NCBI GenBank assembly: GCA_002474345.1
Contig: DKQD01000053.1
Coordinates: 1-39,315 of the forward strand
DNA length: 39,315 nucleotides
Direction of reading: 5' to 3'
Origin: Bacteriovoracaceae bacterium UBA7317
GTDB taxonomy: Bacteria > Bdellovibrionota > Bacteriovoracia > Bacteriovoracales > Bacteriovoracaceae
Position 1 is the stretch's first letter. Each line of letters starts with the position of its first letter. Positions 1-9,200 of the stretch are shown piece by piece. Position numbers and translations under genes: made by a program. The notes below the pieces were generated by a model. It was not told where the DNA came from and did no database searches. It saw nothing but the letters and a program-made list of their open reading frames with translations.

Positions 1-11
1 ACTCTCTTAAT

Positions 12-94
12 GCCCAGGTGGTGAAATTGGTAGACACGCTAGACTTAGGATCTAGTGCTTCGGCGTGGAGGTTCAAGTCCTCTCCTGGGCACCA
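12..94 (+). tRNA. tRNA-Leu (anticodon UAG)
   Basis: A complete class II tRNA. The acceptor stem pairs GCCCAGG (12-18) with CCTGGGC (84-90), followed by A and an encoded CCA (92-94). The anticodon stem CTAGA/TCTAG encloses a 7-base loop with anticodon TAG at 46-48, reading CUA leucine codons. The long variable arm expected of tRNA-Leu lies after the anticodon stem, and the T arm contains GTTCAAGTC. No promoter can be judged because the window begins 11 bases upstream. Confidence 0.97.
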
Positions 95-140
95 TCACTT
101 TTCTGTTAAAACCCCAAGATTATAACGACCTGTGGTAAAG

Positions 141-178
141 ACTTTTTTCCTCGTGGAAAAAGTGCCCTTTGGCTTTTT
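141..178 (+). terminator. Overlapping hairpins after tRNA-Leu(UAG), likely terminator
   Basis: Two hairpins share bases and cannot form together. The first pairs ACTTTTTTCC (141-150) with GGAAAAAGT (155-163) around TCGT, with one bulged T. The second pairs AAAAA-gt-GCC (157-166) with GGCTTTTT (171-178) around a CTTT loop and ends in a T run, which is the usual form of an intrinsic terminator. It probably ends the tRNA transcript. Confidence 0.45.
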
Positions 179-288
179 CTCTTCGAAACAATCTTCTGAA
201 TTTTTATAGATGCAATATGACAAACAAGATCTTCTAAGTAAGAATTTAAGGAACCTAATGGAAGCATTTTATTTCTAGAGTGTCTTAT

Positions 289-861
289 ATGAGGCTTTTA
301 TTTAAACTGTTAACTTTTGTATTTTTATTTTCAAGCTGTGTGACTAGTTTTCAAGTGGAAAAAGTTTCAATGTCTTTGGGTAAGGTTATTCCAAACATCC
401 ACTCTAAGTCTGATCAAATAGATATTTCCTGGAATACTTGGGGGTGGTCATTTGGAGTTAATCTTGGTGGTCACTACTTTGAGGGTAAGTACATGCTTGG
501 AAAAGAAGGTTCAATGGACACGTTCTATTATAAGGATTCAAGTTCAGGCACTCCAGTTATGCAAGAGGTAAGGTCAATTTTTTTAAATGTTATGGGCATT
601 TATTACACTCCTTTCTTCGGTCACGGTTTTCAAATGGGAGCAGGTTTGGAGAGATGGTCCTTGGGTTTTAAATCTAGCGACTCTCAAGTCCATATTTACA
701 CACCTCTTTTGGATATTGGTTATCAATTTGGAGATAAAAGTGGTGATAATTGGTGGGACTATTTAATAGGAAGTGACGGGAAATCTTCTTGGACAATAAT
801 GATTAGAACTACGAATTTTCTAAAGCCTATTTATCAACTAAAATTCAATTTAGAATTTTAA
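289..861 (+). CDS. Exported lipoprotein, possible small outer-membrane barrel
   Basis: I do not recognise the family. The start chosen is the ATG at 289; a GTG three codons upstream is also open, and neither has a strong ribosome-binding site. The first 17 residues form a lipoprotein signal peptide ending in the lipobox F-S-S-C, so Cys17 would be lipidated. The rest (190 aa in all) is rich in Trp, Tyr, Phe and Gly in alternating patterns, and the chain ends in Phe. Both are typical of outer-membrane beta-strands, although a lipidated barrel is unusual. It is followed 46 bases later by the Kelch lipoprotein gene on the same strand, so the two may be co-expressed. The function is unknown; the envelope location is an inference from the signal sequence. 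Confidence 0.75.
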   Translation: MRLLFKLLTFVFLFSSCVTSFQVEKVSMSLGKVIPNIHSKSDQIDISWNTWGWSFGVNLGGHYFEGKYMLGKEGSMDTFYYKDSSSGTPVMQEVRSIFLNVMGIYYTPFFGHGFQMGAGLERWSLGFKSSDSQVHIYTPLLDIGYQFGDKSGDNWWDYLIGSDGKSSWTIMIRTTNFLKPIYQLKFNLEF

Positions 862-907
862 AGGAAATGCTTATTTCTAGGCAAGAGAGTATTTTTTTGG
901 AGATTAT

Positions 908-1888
908 ATGTTTAGAAAAAACAGTCTATTCATAGGCATTATTTTTTTATTTTGCTTAGGTGGTTGTCTTGCCGATTGGGGAGATTCTTATTTAGAGAGT
1001 TCCCTTAAAAATGGAGATTTCTATAAAAAAAATAATGGACCTTGGACTCAGAAAACAAGTATTCCATCAGCTTTTTATAGGGGAGGCTGTGTTGTTCATG
1101 ATAAAAAAATCTATGTAGTTGGAGGGGAGTCTTCAGAAGGCTTTTTAAATACGGTTCAGATTTATGACCCTATTTCAGATACTTGGACGGCTGGAGCCTC
1201 TATGTCAAAATCAAGGGGGGCGCCAGGTGTCGGACTAACGAATGGCAAGATATATGCTTTTGGAGGAAACATAGATGATAACGATGGTAGAACTGTAGAA
1301 GAATATAATATTTCTTCTAACTCGTGGTCTTCCAAAAATTGGATGACTGTTGGTAGGTATGGTTTAAGGGCAGAAACTGCCAACGGAAAAATTCATCTTA
1401 TAGGAGGTGAAAGTGGAGGAGCATCGGCTAGACTTGAGGAGTATCATCATACTTCAGACTCATTGGCGGTAAGGAATAACTCTTCAGGAGCTAGGCAATT
1501 TTTTGCTAGCGGAGTTATTAATAATAAAATTTACGTTGCAGATGGAGTAACTGGTGCAGAGACCTCGGAGGTTTATGATTCTAATTCAAGATCCTGGGAT
1601 CTCATAACTGATCCTCCGATAAGCCTATCAGAACACTCTGGGGCAGTTTTAAATGGAGTTCTGTATATATTTGGAGGTATATCATCTTCTTCAACATTAA
1701 GCACCGTCTTAGCCTACGATCCGACTTCGGATTCTTGGAGTTACAAAACTAATATGCCTAAAAATTTAATGGGCCAGTGTGCTGCAACTGTAGATGGGAA
1801 AATTTACCTTATAGGTGGTTGTACAAATAATTGTAGTGGGCCTTATAGCTATGTTTACGAATACGATTCTTCAAAAGAGGTTTTATAG
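908..1888 (+). CDS. Kelch-repeat lipoprotein (six-bladed propeller)
   Basis: A 326-residue exported protein. GGAG at 899-902 precedes the ATG. The signal peptide ends in a lipobox (F-C-L-G-G-C), giving lipidated Cys20. From about residue 50 to the end there are six Kelch blades. Each has a hydrophobic strand followed by a diglycine (IYVVGGE, IYAFGGN, IHLIGGE, LYIFGGI, IYLIGGC), then a Y-D/E-x-x-S-x-x-W element. The fourth blade has lost the diglycine and reads IYVADGV. Kelch propellers usually bind proteins or sugars, and some relatives are sialic-acid mutarotases or galactose oxidases. No catalytic motif of those enzymes is evident, so a binding role at the envelope surface is the better inference. 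Confidence 0.88.
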   Translation: MFRKNSLFIGIIFLFCLGGCLADWGDSYLESSLKNGDFYKKNNGPWTQKTSIPSAFYRGGCVVHDKKIYVVGGESSEGFLNTVQIYDPISDTWTAGASMSKSRGAPGVGLTNGKIYAFGGNIDDNDGRTVEEYNISSNSWSSKNWMTVGRYGLRAETANGKIHLIGGESGGASARLEEYHHTSDSLAVRNNSSGARQFFASGVINNKIYVADGVTGAETSEVYDSNSRSWDLITDPPISLSEHSGAVLNGVLYIFGGISSSSTLSTVLAYDPTSDSWSYKTNMPKNLMGQCAATVDGKIYLIGGCTNNCSGPYSYVYEYDSSKEVL

Positions 1889-2340
1889 CCAGATTGGAAT
1901 AGAAATCTGAAAAAATAGTTAAAGGTTTTTTTCAATTCTTTAAAACTTGTGGGTGAAATCTGGAGTGATTATTTATCAATACTCTTCAAAATTGAAAATA
2001 ATAAACGACAGTGACCTTCAGTGACCTTAACTCTGACAGAATCTTTATTTAATTAAATTTGTAACTTTGTCCTGCTCTTGAGGGGAATATATCCTTTTTT
2101 AACCTTTCAATTGATTCAATTAAGAAATAGAGAAAAAGTCATTCTTTATCCCTAACAAGAAGATTTAAACAAAAGTAGCGGTGATTTTTCTTTCCGCTTT
2201 AAATATTTTAAAAATAAAAAGCCTATAGTGAAATTTGAGTTTTTAGATTAAAATACTAGCTTTTTAGAAATTTAAAAAGCATCTTATGATTTAAAAAGTA
2301 TTTAAATATTTTTTTGTGGATTAATGTTGGTGGATAATAA
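1889..2340. other. AT-rich intergenic stretch with no convincing gene
   Basis: About 450 bases between the Kelch gene and a decayed kinase fragment. A weak hairpin (CAGATT 1890-1895 with AATCTG 1904-1909) follows the Kelch stop and may help end that transcript. A perfect tandem of the 10-mer CAGTGACCTT lies at 2009-2028. The rest is A/T runs, and I see no credible coding region, RNA or mobile-element end. Confidence 0.6.
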
Positions 2341-2760
2341 TTATGCTATTAGAGGAAGAATTATTTCAAATCTTGTAAATTTTCCTAACTCACTTTTAAC
2401 TTGAATTGACCCTCCCATTTTTTCGATTTCCTTTCTAAGTGCCTTCATGCCAACACCCCTTCCTGAAATTAAATCAACATTGCTTTTGGATGAAATATTA
2501 TCTTCAAAAATGAGATTTATAGCTTCTTGTTGGGAAATCGCTTCAAAATTAATATGGCCAAGGGACTTATTTTTGGAAGCGATATTTATAATCTTATTAT
2601 GATCAATTCCTTGTCCATCATCTTCAATAATAATTTTAAATTTATCTTTATCTTCCATTCGTTCAAAAGAAATATTCAAGGATCCATTTTCTTCTTTACC
2701 ATTTTTGGCACACTCTTTTTCAAGATATAAAAATAAAATGGAACCAATTGTGGTTGCAAT
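2341..2760 (-). pseudogene. Decayed C-terminal fragment of a CheA-type histidine kinase ATPase domain
   Basis: The open frame on the minus strand resembles the end of a CheA-like HATPase domain. It has a G1 box (EDDGQGID), a helical region ending in LIFEDN, a G2 box (SGRGVGM) and a terminal strand (RFEIILPL). The part that should carry the N box (R-N-x-x-D-H-G) is absent: the frame upstream reads unrelated sequence and stops at 2761-2763. The only in-frame starts are poor (TTG at 2679), without a ribosome-binding site. The same arrangement of motifs occurs in the last 110 residues of the large sensor at 6289-10239, which looks like a paralogue. I read this as a gene remnant, although a short expressed peptide cannot be excluded. 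Confidence 0.6.
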
Positions 2761-2763
2761 TTA

Positions 2764-3065
2764 AGAAACAATTATAATTGAGTAGATCAATTTAAGGGAG
2801 ATCGATCCATTTCTATATTTAATTTATAAAAACCTTTTTTATAATATTAAATCTTTCTCCTTTTCGGACCTAAGTACCTAATTTGTTGGCTTTTTAGGCT
2901 AAAAAATTAAACTTAATTGAATATTTAAGCTTGGAAGGACTGATTAATGAATGTTTATAAATACAATTTGTATTTAATTTATTTAGAAAGGTTTTGATTA
3001 CTTTGTTCGAGCAAAAAGATGGCATTGTAATCTAAAACCTCTCAGTTTTGTATTCAAATTTGATG
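2764..3065. other. AT-rich intergenic stretch, possibly the eroded upstream part of the kinase remnant
   Basis: About 300 bases before the end of the MoeB-type gene, with stops in all frames. A perfect inverted repeat TTTTTAG-G-CTAAAAA lies at 2891-2905, too tight to be a normal hairpin. I could not find convincing kinase motifs here in any minus-strand frame, so its link to the remnant next door is only positional. Confidence 0.4.
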
Positions 3066-4220
3066 TCAGTAGGTCATTAGACTTGTATCAACTTCTTTGG
3101 CCCAAGCCAAAATTCCTCCGTCTACACTTTTTACATTTTTGAAGTTGTTTTTCTTGAGTTCTTCACAGGCAATTGAAGACCTTATTCCTGACTTACAAAG
3201 AAGAATAATTTCTTTATTAGAGTCGTAATTTAAAATTTGATTATTAAGTTCTTTTAATGGAATGTGTTTAGAGCCCTCTAATCTAACTATTTCTAGTTCA
3301 AAACTTTCTCTTACATCAATAATTAATGGACTCTCTCTTCGATCCATGCGTTCTTTTAAGTTGAATACCGAAATTTTTTGGTGACTTGCCTCTTTTTTTG
3401 AATCCAAAGTTACACAACTATATTGAGTTTCTGTCATAAGGGATTTTATTGTTGGTTTTTCTCCACAAATAGAGCACTGAGGGTTTTTTTGTGCTTTCAT
3501 TTCATTGAATTCCATTTTAAGTGCATCAAAAAGAATAAAGCGTCCTTTCAATGACTGGCCAATTCCTAAAATAATTTTTAATGCTTCGTTGACTTGTAGG
3601 GTACCTATAATGCCCGGTAGTATGCCAAGGACACCACCTTCCGCACAAGAGGGAATTAGGTTTGGTGGTGGGGGAGAAGGGTAAAGGCATCTATAGCAAG
3701 GGCCACCTTCATGGTTAAAAACCGAAATTTGTCCGTCAAAGCGATAGATACTTCCATAGACATTTGGTTTTCCCAAAAGTACACAGGCATCATTAACCAA
3801 ATAACGTGAAGAGAAATTATCTGTTCCATCCAAAACTACATCGTACTCGCTGATTATAGAAAGTGCATTATCTGCCGTAAGCCCCTCATTGTAGGTGTTT
3901 ACTTTGATGTGAGGGTTCAGTTGAAGAATTTTCTCTTTCGCACTTTCTGTTTTTAAGGTACCAATATTGGCCATATTATAAAGAACTTGTCTTTGAAGAT
4001 TTGTTTCATCTACTAAATCAAAGTCAATGATGCCTATAGTACCAATTCCTGCAGCTGCTAAATAAAGTATAATTGGACTACCAAGACCCCCGGCACCAAC
4101 AACTAGAACCTTTGCTTTTTTTAGCTTTTTTTGACCTTCAGCTCCAACCTCTGGAAGAGTCATGTGGCGGCTATAACGGTTGTATTCAGCTGAGCTTAAT
4201 AAATTTTGGTCATTTTTCAT
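3066..4220 (-). CDS. moeB: MoeB/ThiF-type adenylyltransferase fused to rhodanese (MoeBR/MoeZ type)
   Basis: A 384-residue fusion that activates ubiquitin-like sulfur-carrier proteins (MoaD/ThiS type) by adenylating their C-terminal glycine and then supplying sulfur. The N-terminal domain (about 1-250) has the ATP loop GAGGLGSP near residue 45, NLQRQ, the D-G-T-D-N-F motif, two zinc CxxC pairs (CYRC and CSIC) and the catalytic Cys192 in SCAEGG. The C-terminal rhodanese domain (about 280-384) has its active-site loop CKSGIRS with Cys342. No moaD, moaE or thiS gene is nearby, so the carrier could belong to molybdopterin, thiamine or cysteine/tRNA sulfur pathways. It stands alone on the minus strand. 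The ATG at 4220 gives the family's usual N-terminus. Confidence 0.93.
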   Translation of the reverse strand: MKNDQNLLSSAEYNRYSRHMTLPEVGAEGQKKLKKAKVLVVGAGGLGSPIILYLAAAGIGTIGIIDFDLVDETNLQRQVLYNMANIGTLKTESAKEKILQLNPHIKVNTYNEGLTADNALSIISEYDVVLDGTDNFSSRYLVNDACVLLGKPNVYGSIYRFDGQISVFNHEGGPCYRCLYPSPPPPNLIPSCAEGGVLGILPGIIGTLQVNEALKIILGIGQSLKGRFILFDALKMEFNEMKAQKNPQCSICGEKPTIKSLMTETQYSCVTLDSKKEASHQKISVFNLKERMDRRESPLIIDVRESFELEIVRLEGSKHIPLKELNNQILNYDSNKEIILLCKSGIRSSIACEELKKNNFKNVKSVDGGILAWAKEVDTSLMTY

Positions 4221-4399
4221 CTAAAGTATCCTGTCAATCAATAAAAAGGAGGTAGAAAACTCTATTCTTTAGCGCCTTTTTAGTACGGAAGGGTAAAAAA
4301 AGTCTACTTGTTTAAGCATGAATGGTTTGACTAATTTACAAAAAATAGAGGATCCAAAAAGGACTTATTTTTTAGGAAAAAGTAACTTTTTGATTATAA

Positions 4400-5455
4400 T
4401 TATATCTTTGATATCGTTGTTTTATTTAGCTTTTGGCTTTTTGGTAAGAGTTTTTGATCTATCTTATGTATTAAGCCTTTTTCTTTAAAATACATCAACG
4501 CTCCAGGGTGGAGAGGTATGGTTAAGCCTTTAAAAAGTTCTTCTACTTCTAAGTTTAAAGTGACTTCTGATTTATTTTTGAGAATATTTAGGTTTTCGAA
4601 AATCTCTTTGGTAAGCGAGTAGACAATATGGTTGGGTGTATCCGCAGAAGTTATTAGAGCTGTTTTTATTGAAAGTGTTTCAATATCAGAGTTATTGGAT
4701 AGAGCCGGGTGAAAGTCTTTTGGGAGCGTTAGTTTTGTAAAATAAGGATAATTCTCAATCATCTTATTAAGTTCTGGTTCGTCAAATGAAAGGACTTTAT
4801 ATTGGTTTCTTCCATAAGCATCTGGCTGAGGGAAGTATTTAGAGGGATGAGAGTCAATAAGGAAGAATGCATCAATAATTTCATCTTGTAATTTCCCTGA
4901 AAGGTCTTTTTCTTTAAAATAAAAGCCTCTGTAGTCCTCCTTATTGAGATTTAAAGTTTCAAGAGTCTTTAGATAGTGGCCAGTAGAGGCAGAGGCTTTA
5001 GGTCCTAAGGCTATTTTTTTATTTCTAAGGTCAGAAAACTCGGTTACCCGAGCTCTAGAAGATGAAATTAAAGTCAATGGGTTATCGTAAAGAGAGAAAA
5101 TGGCCCTAAGTTTTGGTTGGGCTCCTCTTTTTTTCCATTTTCCTAACCCTTTGTAAGCTTCGTGTTGCCTGTCAGACTTCAAAAGCGCAAATTGAACTTG
5201 ACCGTTATTTAAATTCTCAAGGGATTCATCTTGGTTATTGGAGGGGTCTACAGCAAGCTTTAGCTTATGAACCTTAGATTTTTGGTTAAACAATTGACTT
5301 AGTGCTCCTGCAGTCATGTAAGAATGGTTTTTTGGGCCTGGGGCAGCAATCGTTAGATGAATTACTTGATATGAATCAAGAGTTTTGGATTGGTAGCATC
5401 CAAAAAAAGACATCAATACGAGTAAAAGTACCAAATTTAAGCATTTTTTCTTCAT
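4400..5455 (-). CDS. TAXI-family TRAP-type solute-binding lipoprotein
   Basis: An exported periplasmic binding protein of the TAXI (TRAP-associated) family. The ATG at 5455 is preferred over an in-frame ATG 14 codons upstream: it has TTAAGGA seven bases before it and yields a clean lipoprotein signal ending S-F-F-G-C (Cys20), giving 351 aa. Family features seen are the G-x-x-x-x-x-Y-M-T-A-G-A-L start of the binding fold, an S-L-Y-D-N-P-L-T-L-I segment, K-I-A-L-G-P-K-A-S-A-S-T-G and the terminal I-P-L-H-P-G-A-L-x-Y-x-K-E-K-G. TRAP systems also need small and large membrane subunits (DctQ/DctM type), which are not adjacent. It may serve a distant permease or act as a sensor subunit. The ligand is unknown. 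Confidence 0.82.
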   Translation of the reverse strand: MKKKCLNLVLLLVLMSFFGCYQSKTLDSYQVIHLTIAAPGPKNHSYMTAGALSQLFNQKSKVHKLKLAVDPSNNQDESLENLNNGQVQFALLKSDRQHEAYKGLGKWKKRGAQPKLRAIFSLYDNPLTLISSSRARVTEFSDLRNKKIALGPKASASTGHYLKTLETLNLNKEDYRGFYFKEKDLSGKLQDEIIDAFFLIDSHPSKYFPQPDAYGRNQYKVLSFDEPELNKMIENYPYFTKLTLPKDFHPALSNNSDIETLSIKTALITSADTPNHIVYSLTKEIFENLNILKNKSEVTLNLEVEELFKGLTIPLHPGALMYFKEKGLIHKIDQKLLPKSQKLNKTTISKI

Positions 5456-5518
5456 TTTATTGGTCCTTAAAAGAATCTGAACATGATTTATTTTCAAAGC
5501 TATATGGATTCCATAATA

Positions 5519-5561
5519 GGTTAAAAATTAACCTCTAGGAAGGTGAAAATAAGCCTTCACC
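5519..5561. terminator. Two hairpins between two minus-strand genes
   Basis: GGTTAA (5519-5524) pairs with TTAACC (5528-5533), and GGTGAA (5542-5547) pairs with TTCACC (5556-5561). The second lies directly beyond the stop of the minus-strand gene at 5566 and could end its message. The better T run (5563-5567) is on the plus strand, so the direction is uncertain. Confidence 0.35.
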
Positions 5562-5565
5562 CTTT

Positions 5566-6087
5566 TTAATTCATTCCAAATACGAAAGGAGGCTCGGTCC
5601 CTGTTTTTGAAATAACACACCAAAAACTAAAGTCGGATAGTTGAGGGATTTTAAGGTTGAATATCCAAAAGTTAGATAGACTGAAATTAGTTAAGTTGTC
5701 TTCATTTTTTTTAATTAAAGAAAGAGTTGTATCTGGTGAGTTAATAAAGGATCTAAATTCTGATTTTAAGAAACTTTCAAATTCTAAGTTATTTTTATAT
5801 TTCTCTTCTAAAGCGGAAAACTTTAAAGCTGCAGTATCATAGTATATATCAAGTGGCGCCTGGTTCCCATCGTCATATTTATTGAGAAACATTTGAATAC
5901 TTTGTTCGAGTACTTTATTCAAAGTAGCGATATAATAAGGATCCTGATTTTTTTTATCTGGAGAAATATTTAATTTTATATTTCTTAATTTGCTTTTCTC
6001 AAGAATACTAAGCCCTTCAAGAGCAGAAATCCCTGAAGCTTTGTTCATAATGATAAGTAAAGTGACAATTAATTTTACAAAATTCAA
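5566..6087 (-). CDS. Small secreted protein of unknown function
   Basis: I do not recognise the 173-residue product. The start is TTG at 6087, supported by a strong GAGGAG seven bases upstream; no ATG in frame is as well placed. An N-terminal hydrophobic stretch (about residues 3-22) looks like a Sec signal peptide with a possible cleavage after S-A-L or A-S-G. The mature part is mostly polar and probably helical, with FNLKIPQLSDFSFWCV near the end. It lies upstream of the TAXI lipoprotein gene on the same strand with a 110-base gap containing hairpins, so shared transcription is uncertain. The large sensor gene diverges from it across about 200 bases. Confidence 0.65.
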   Translation of the reverse strand: MNFVKLIVTLLIIMNKASGISALEGLSILEKSKLRNIKLNISPDKKNQDPYYIATLNKVLEQSIQMFLNKYDDGNQAPLDIYYDTAALKFSALEEKYKNNLEFESFLKSEFRSFINSPDTTLSLIKKNEDNLTNFSLSNFWIFNLKIPQLSDFSFWCVISKTGTEPPFVFGMN

Positions 6088-6288
6088 TGAAGAACTCCTC
6101 TTTTAAAAAAGTAATTTGATCAATTAATTTGCAAGAGATTCAAAAAAGTTAAGATTAATAAATAATTGAAAATAATTAGGTTTATTTTTTACCAAAGAAC
6201 TTTTTTTTAATAATGGGTAAAAATAGGAAAAATTGATCCTTCTATTTTTTAAAAAGAGATTGTTTTTTTTAAAGATATATTCCTGACG

Positions 6289-9200
6289 ATGATGTTCACT
6301 GGAGTTTTTAAAAAGAGAAAAATGATTTTTTATTTTATAAAAAATATATTTATTTTTTGTCTTATTTTCCTAATTTTGGGAGATGCTTGGGGATATATTC
6401 AATTAAATGATCAAAAAGAAACTTACCAAGCTTGGAAAGATATCAAAATATTTGAAGATAAGAATGGGGAATTGAAGTTAGAAGAATTTATAAAAAAAAG
6501 AAGTGAATTAGATTTTAAGAGCGAAAGAAAAAAAATTCCGAACTTTGGTATTAATCCTTCTACTTTTTGGGTTGAGTTTAGATTAAAAAATAAATCAAAA
6601 ATAAATGATTGGTTTTTAGTTTTGGACTACCATTATCTTGATCATGTTAACTTTTACAAATTTGTAGATGGTAAATGGAAAGTTTTCCGTACGGGAGATA
6701 GAAAATTATTCAAAGAAAGAGAAATAGAACATCGAGGTTTTGTTTTTAAAATAAAACCAGGTAATGATTCCATATATTTTTTAAAATTAAAATCAAGAGG
6801 TTCTATACAAATTCCTTTAAGAATTTATTCTCCTACTGAGTTTTACAAGAGTGAAGCCTCCACGAACTATGGTTTTGGAATTTTTAGTGGTTTTTTTGTT
6901 GTAATGATTTTTTATAACTTATTTGTTTATTTCTCTACCAAAAATATCTCTTTTATTCACTATGTTTTTTTCTTAACTTCCATTCTTTTACTTCTTATGG
7001 GTATGAATGGATTTGGATATCAGTATATTTATCCTTTTTCTCCATTTTTACAAAATAGAGGTATACCATTAATTGGTCTTTTCGTTTTAATTTCTTGGGG
7101 GCTTTTTTCTAAATCTTATCTTAACTTTAAAGATGGAATGCCTAGGTTATCTTTGGCTTTAAATGCCTTTCTTTACGGAGCTTTAGTCTTTTTATTTTTA
7201 TCACCACTCTTTTCTTATACATTTTTATTAAAATATTCTCTAATGTTATTTTTAGTAGAGGCTTTAATTGTAGTACCAGGAGTTTTACTTAAGGTTAAAG
7301 AAGGTTATCGCCCGTCTTATTTTTATATAGTTGCTTTTGGTGTATTTATAGTCGGTGCTGTTTTTAAGGTATTAAATAATTTGGGAATGGTTCCCTCGAT
7401 TTTTATTTTTACCCAAGGATTATATATAGGTGCTTCAATTCAAGTAGTTTTACTTGCACTTGGCTTAGCCGATATAATTAACTCATTAAAAAAAGACGCT
7501 CTTCAAAAAGCTGAAAAGCTAGCTATTGCTAAGGTTCAGCTAGAAGAAGCAAATTCTAATCTTGAGGAAAAAGTCAAAAAAAGGACGTTAGATTTATCAA
7601 AAGCTTTAAATGATATTTCTAATTTACTTAATAATATGAAGCAAGCTGTGTTTACAGTAGATAAAAGTGGGATGATCCTTAGTCCAGTATCGAGATACTC
7701 AGAAGACATTTTCGAACGAAAAGTTGAAGGCCTTGATGTTTTTGATAGTTTATTTTCTAGCTTAGATAAAAAAAGCGAGGTTTATTCTACAATTAAGTTT
7801 TCTTTTTCAATTATATTTGGTGCAGATGACTTGCAATGGATGATGGTAAAGGATCATTTTCCTTCTAGGTTGATATTTAGAATCGATGATCAAAAAGAAA
7901 AAGTATTAAGACTATCATATAGTCCTATTTACAATCAGGAAAATCTGATAGAGAGAGTCATGTTTGTGATTGAAGATGTTACAGAAGTAGAAAAATTAGA
8001 AAAAGAAGTTGAGGAACAAAAAATAGCATCTTTAAAAAATGTTGAAATATTACAAGACCTAGCTTCAAATAAAAAAGAGGACTTAAGTCAATTCTTTTCG
8101 AGTGCGACCAAAATAATACTAGAATCTATTGGGATCGCAAAGCAGATGAGGTCCCAGATGGAAAGACAAGAAAAATTAAGAGATGTTAATTTATTGTTTC
8201 GTCATCTTCATACAGTTAAAGGTACTGCAAGAGTTTTTAATTTAAGTCATATATCTAAAGAAGCCCACAAAGTCGAAAGTATGATTGTGTCAATTATAAA
8301 TGAAGGGCATGATAGTGTTGAATTTAATTGGGATTATTTAAATGGAATAGTTCAAGGTATGTATGGGCTACAGGGGCAGTTGAATGAATATTTAAAAGCA
8401 GCAAAAAATGTTTTTGCTTTTGAGTTTGATGACGATATTAAATTTAAACAAAAACTCCATGAACAACTTAAAAACTTTGAATACTTAATATCTCAATTAC
8501 TTAATGATGAAATAAACTTAAATAATCCTATTGAAAAAGAAGACCTTAAAGAGTTTGTTTTAAATACTCAGAGAGATGAAAAAATAAGAAATAAGATAAT
8601 TGAAGAATTACTAATATTAAGTCATAACCTGAAAGGTCTTTCAAGAGGGATGGATGAAAGAATCCTTTCAGACACTATCCATAGGTTTGAGGGAGGTATT
8701 TTATTATTTGATCAAAATTTTAGTGAAGATAATATACAAGAATGGGATGATCTATTTTTTGGACCTCTTAAAGATATTAATAATATTTCTTATCATATAT
8801 ACTTATCTTCAGATAAATTAAGTGAGTTTGAATTTAAAAGGGAAGAATTTTCAAATTTAATTTTCGACATTTATGAGGTTACTCAAAATCTTCTAAAAGA
8901 GGATCCAAGTGTAAATATACCTCAAAATATTTACAGACTTCATTCAAAGGCATTTGATCTTGGCATAGAATACATTCCAGCTACTTTAAGGGAGCTTTAT
9001 TCCTGTTATGAAGAAAAAATAATTAATAAAGATATTATTTTAAATAAGTTAAGGGAAATATGGGAGTACCTTTCATTTATTATGATTTTAGAAAATAATA
9101 AAATTTATAATGAAAAGGAAAGAATTGAAATAGTAAATACTTTGAATAAAGAAGAAGAAATAAAAAAAATTGAAAAATTAAATAGCGACTCAGTTTTAAT

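Noticed and set aside
4318..4488. Plus-strand 56-codon frame with a hydrophobic middle, resembling a small membrane protein
   Set aside because: It has no ribosome-binding site and its second half is antisense to the conserved end of the TAXI lipoprotein gene.
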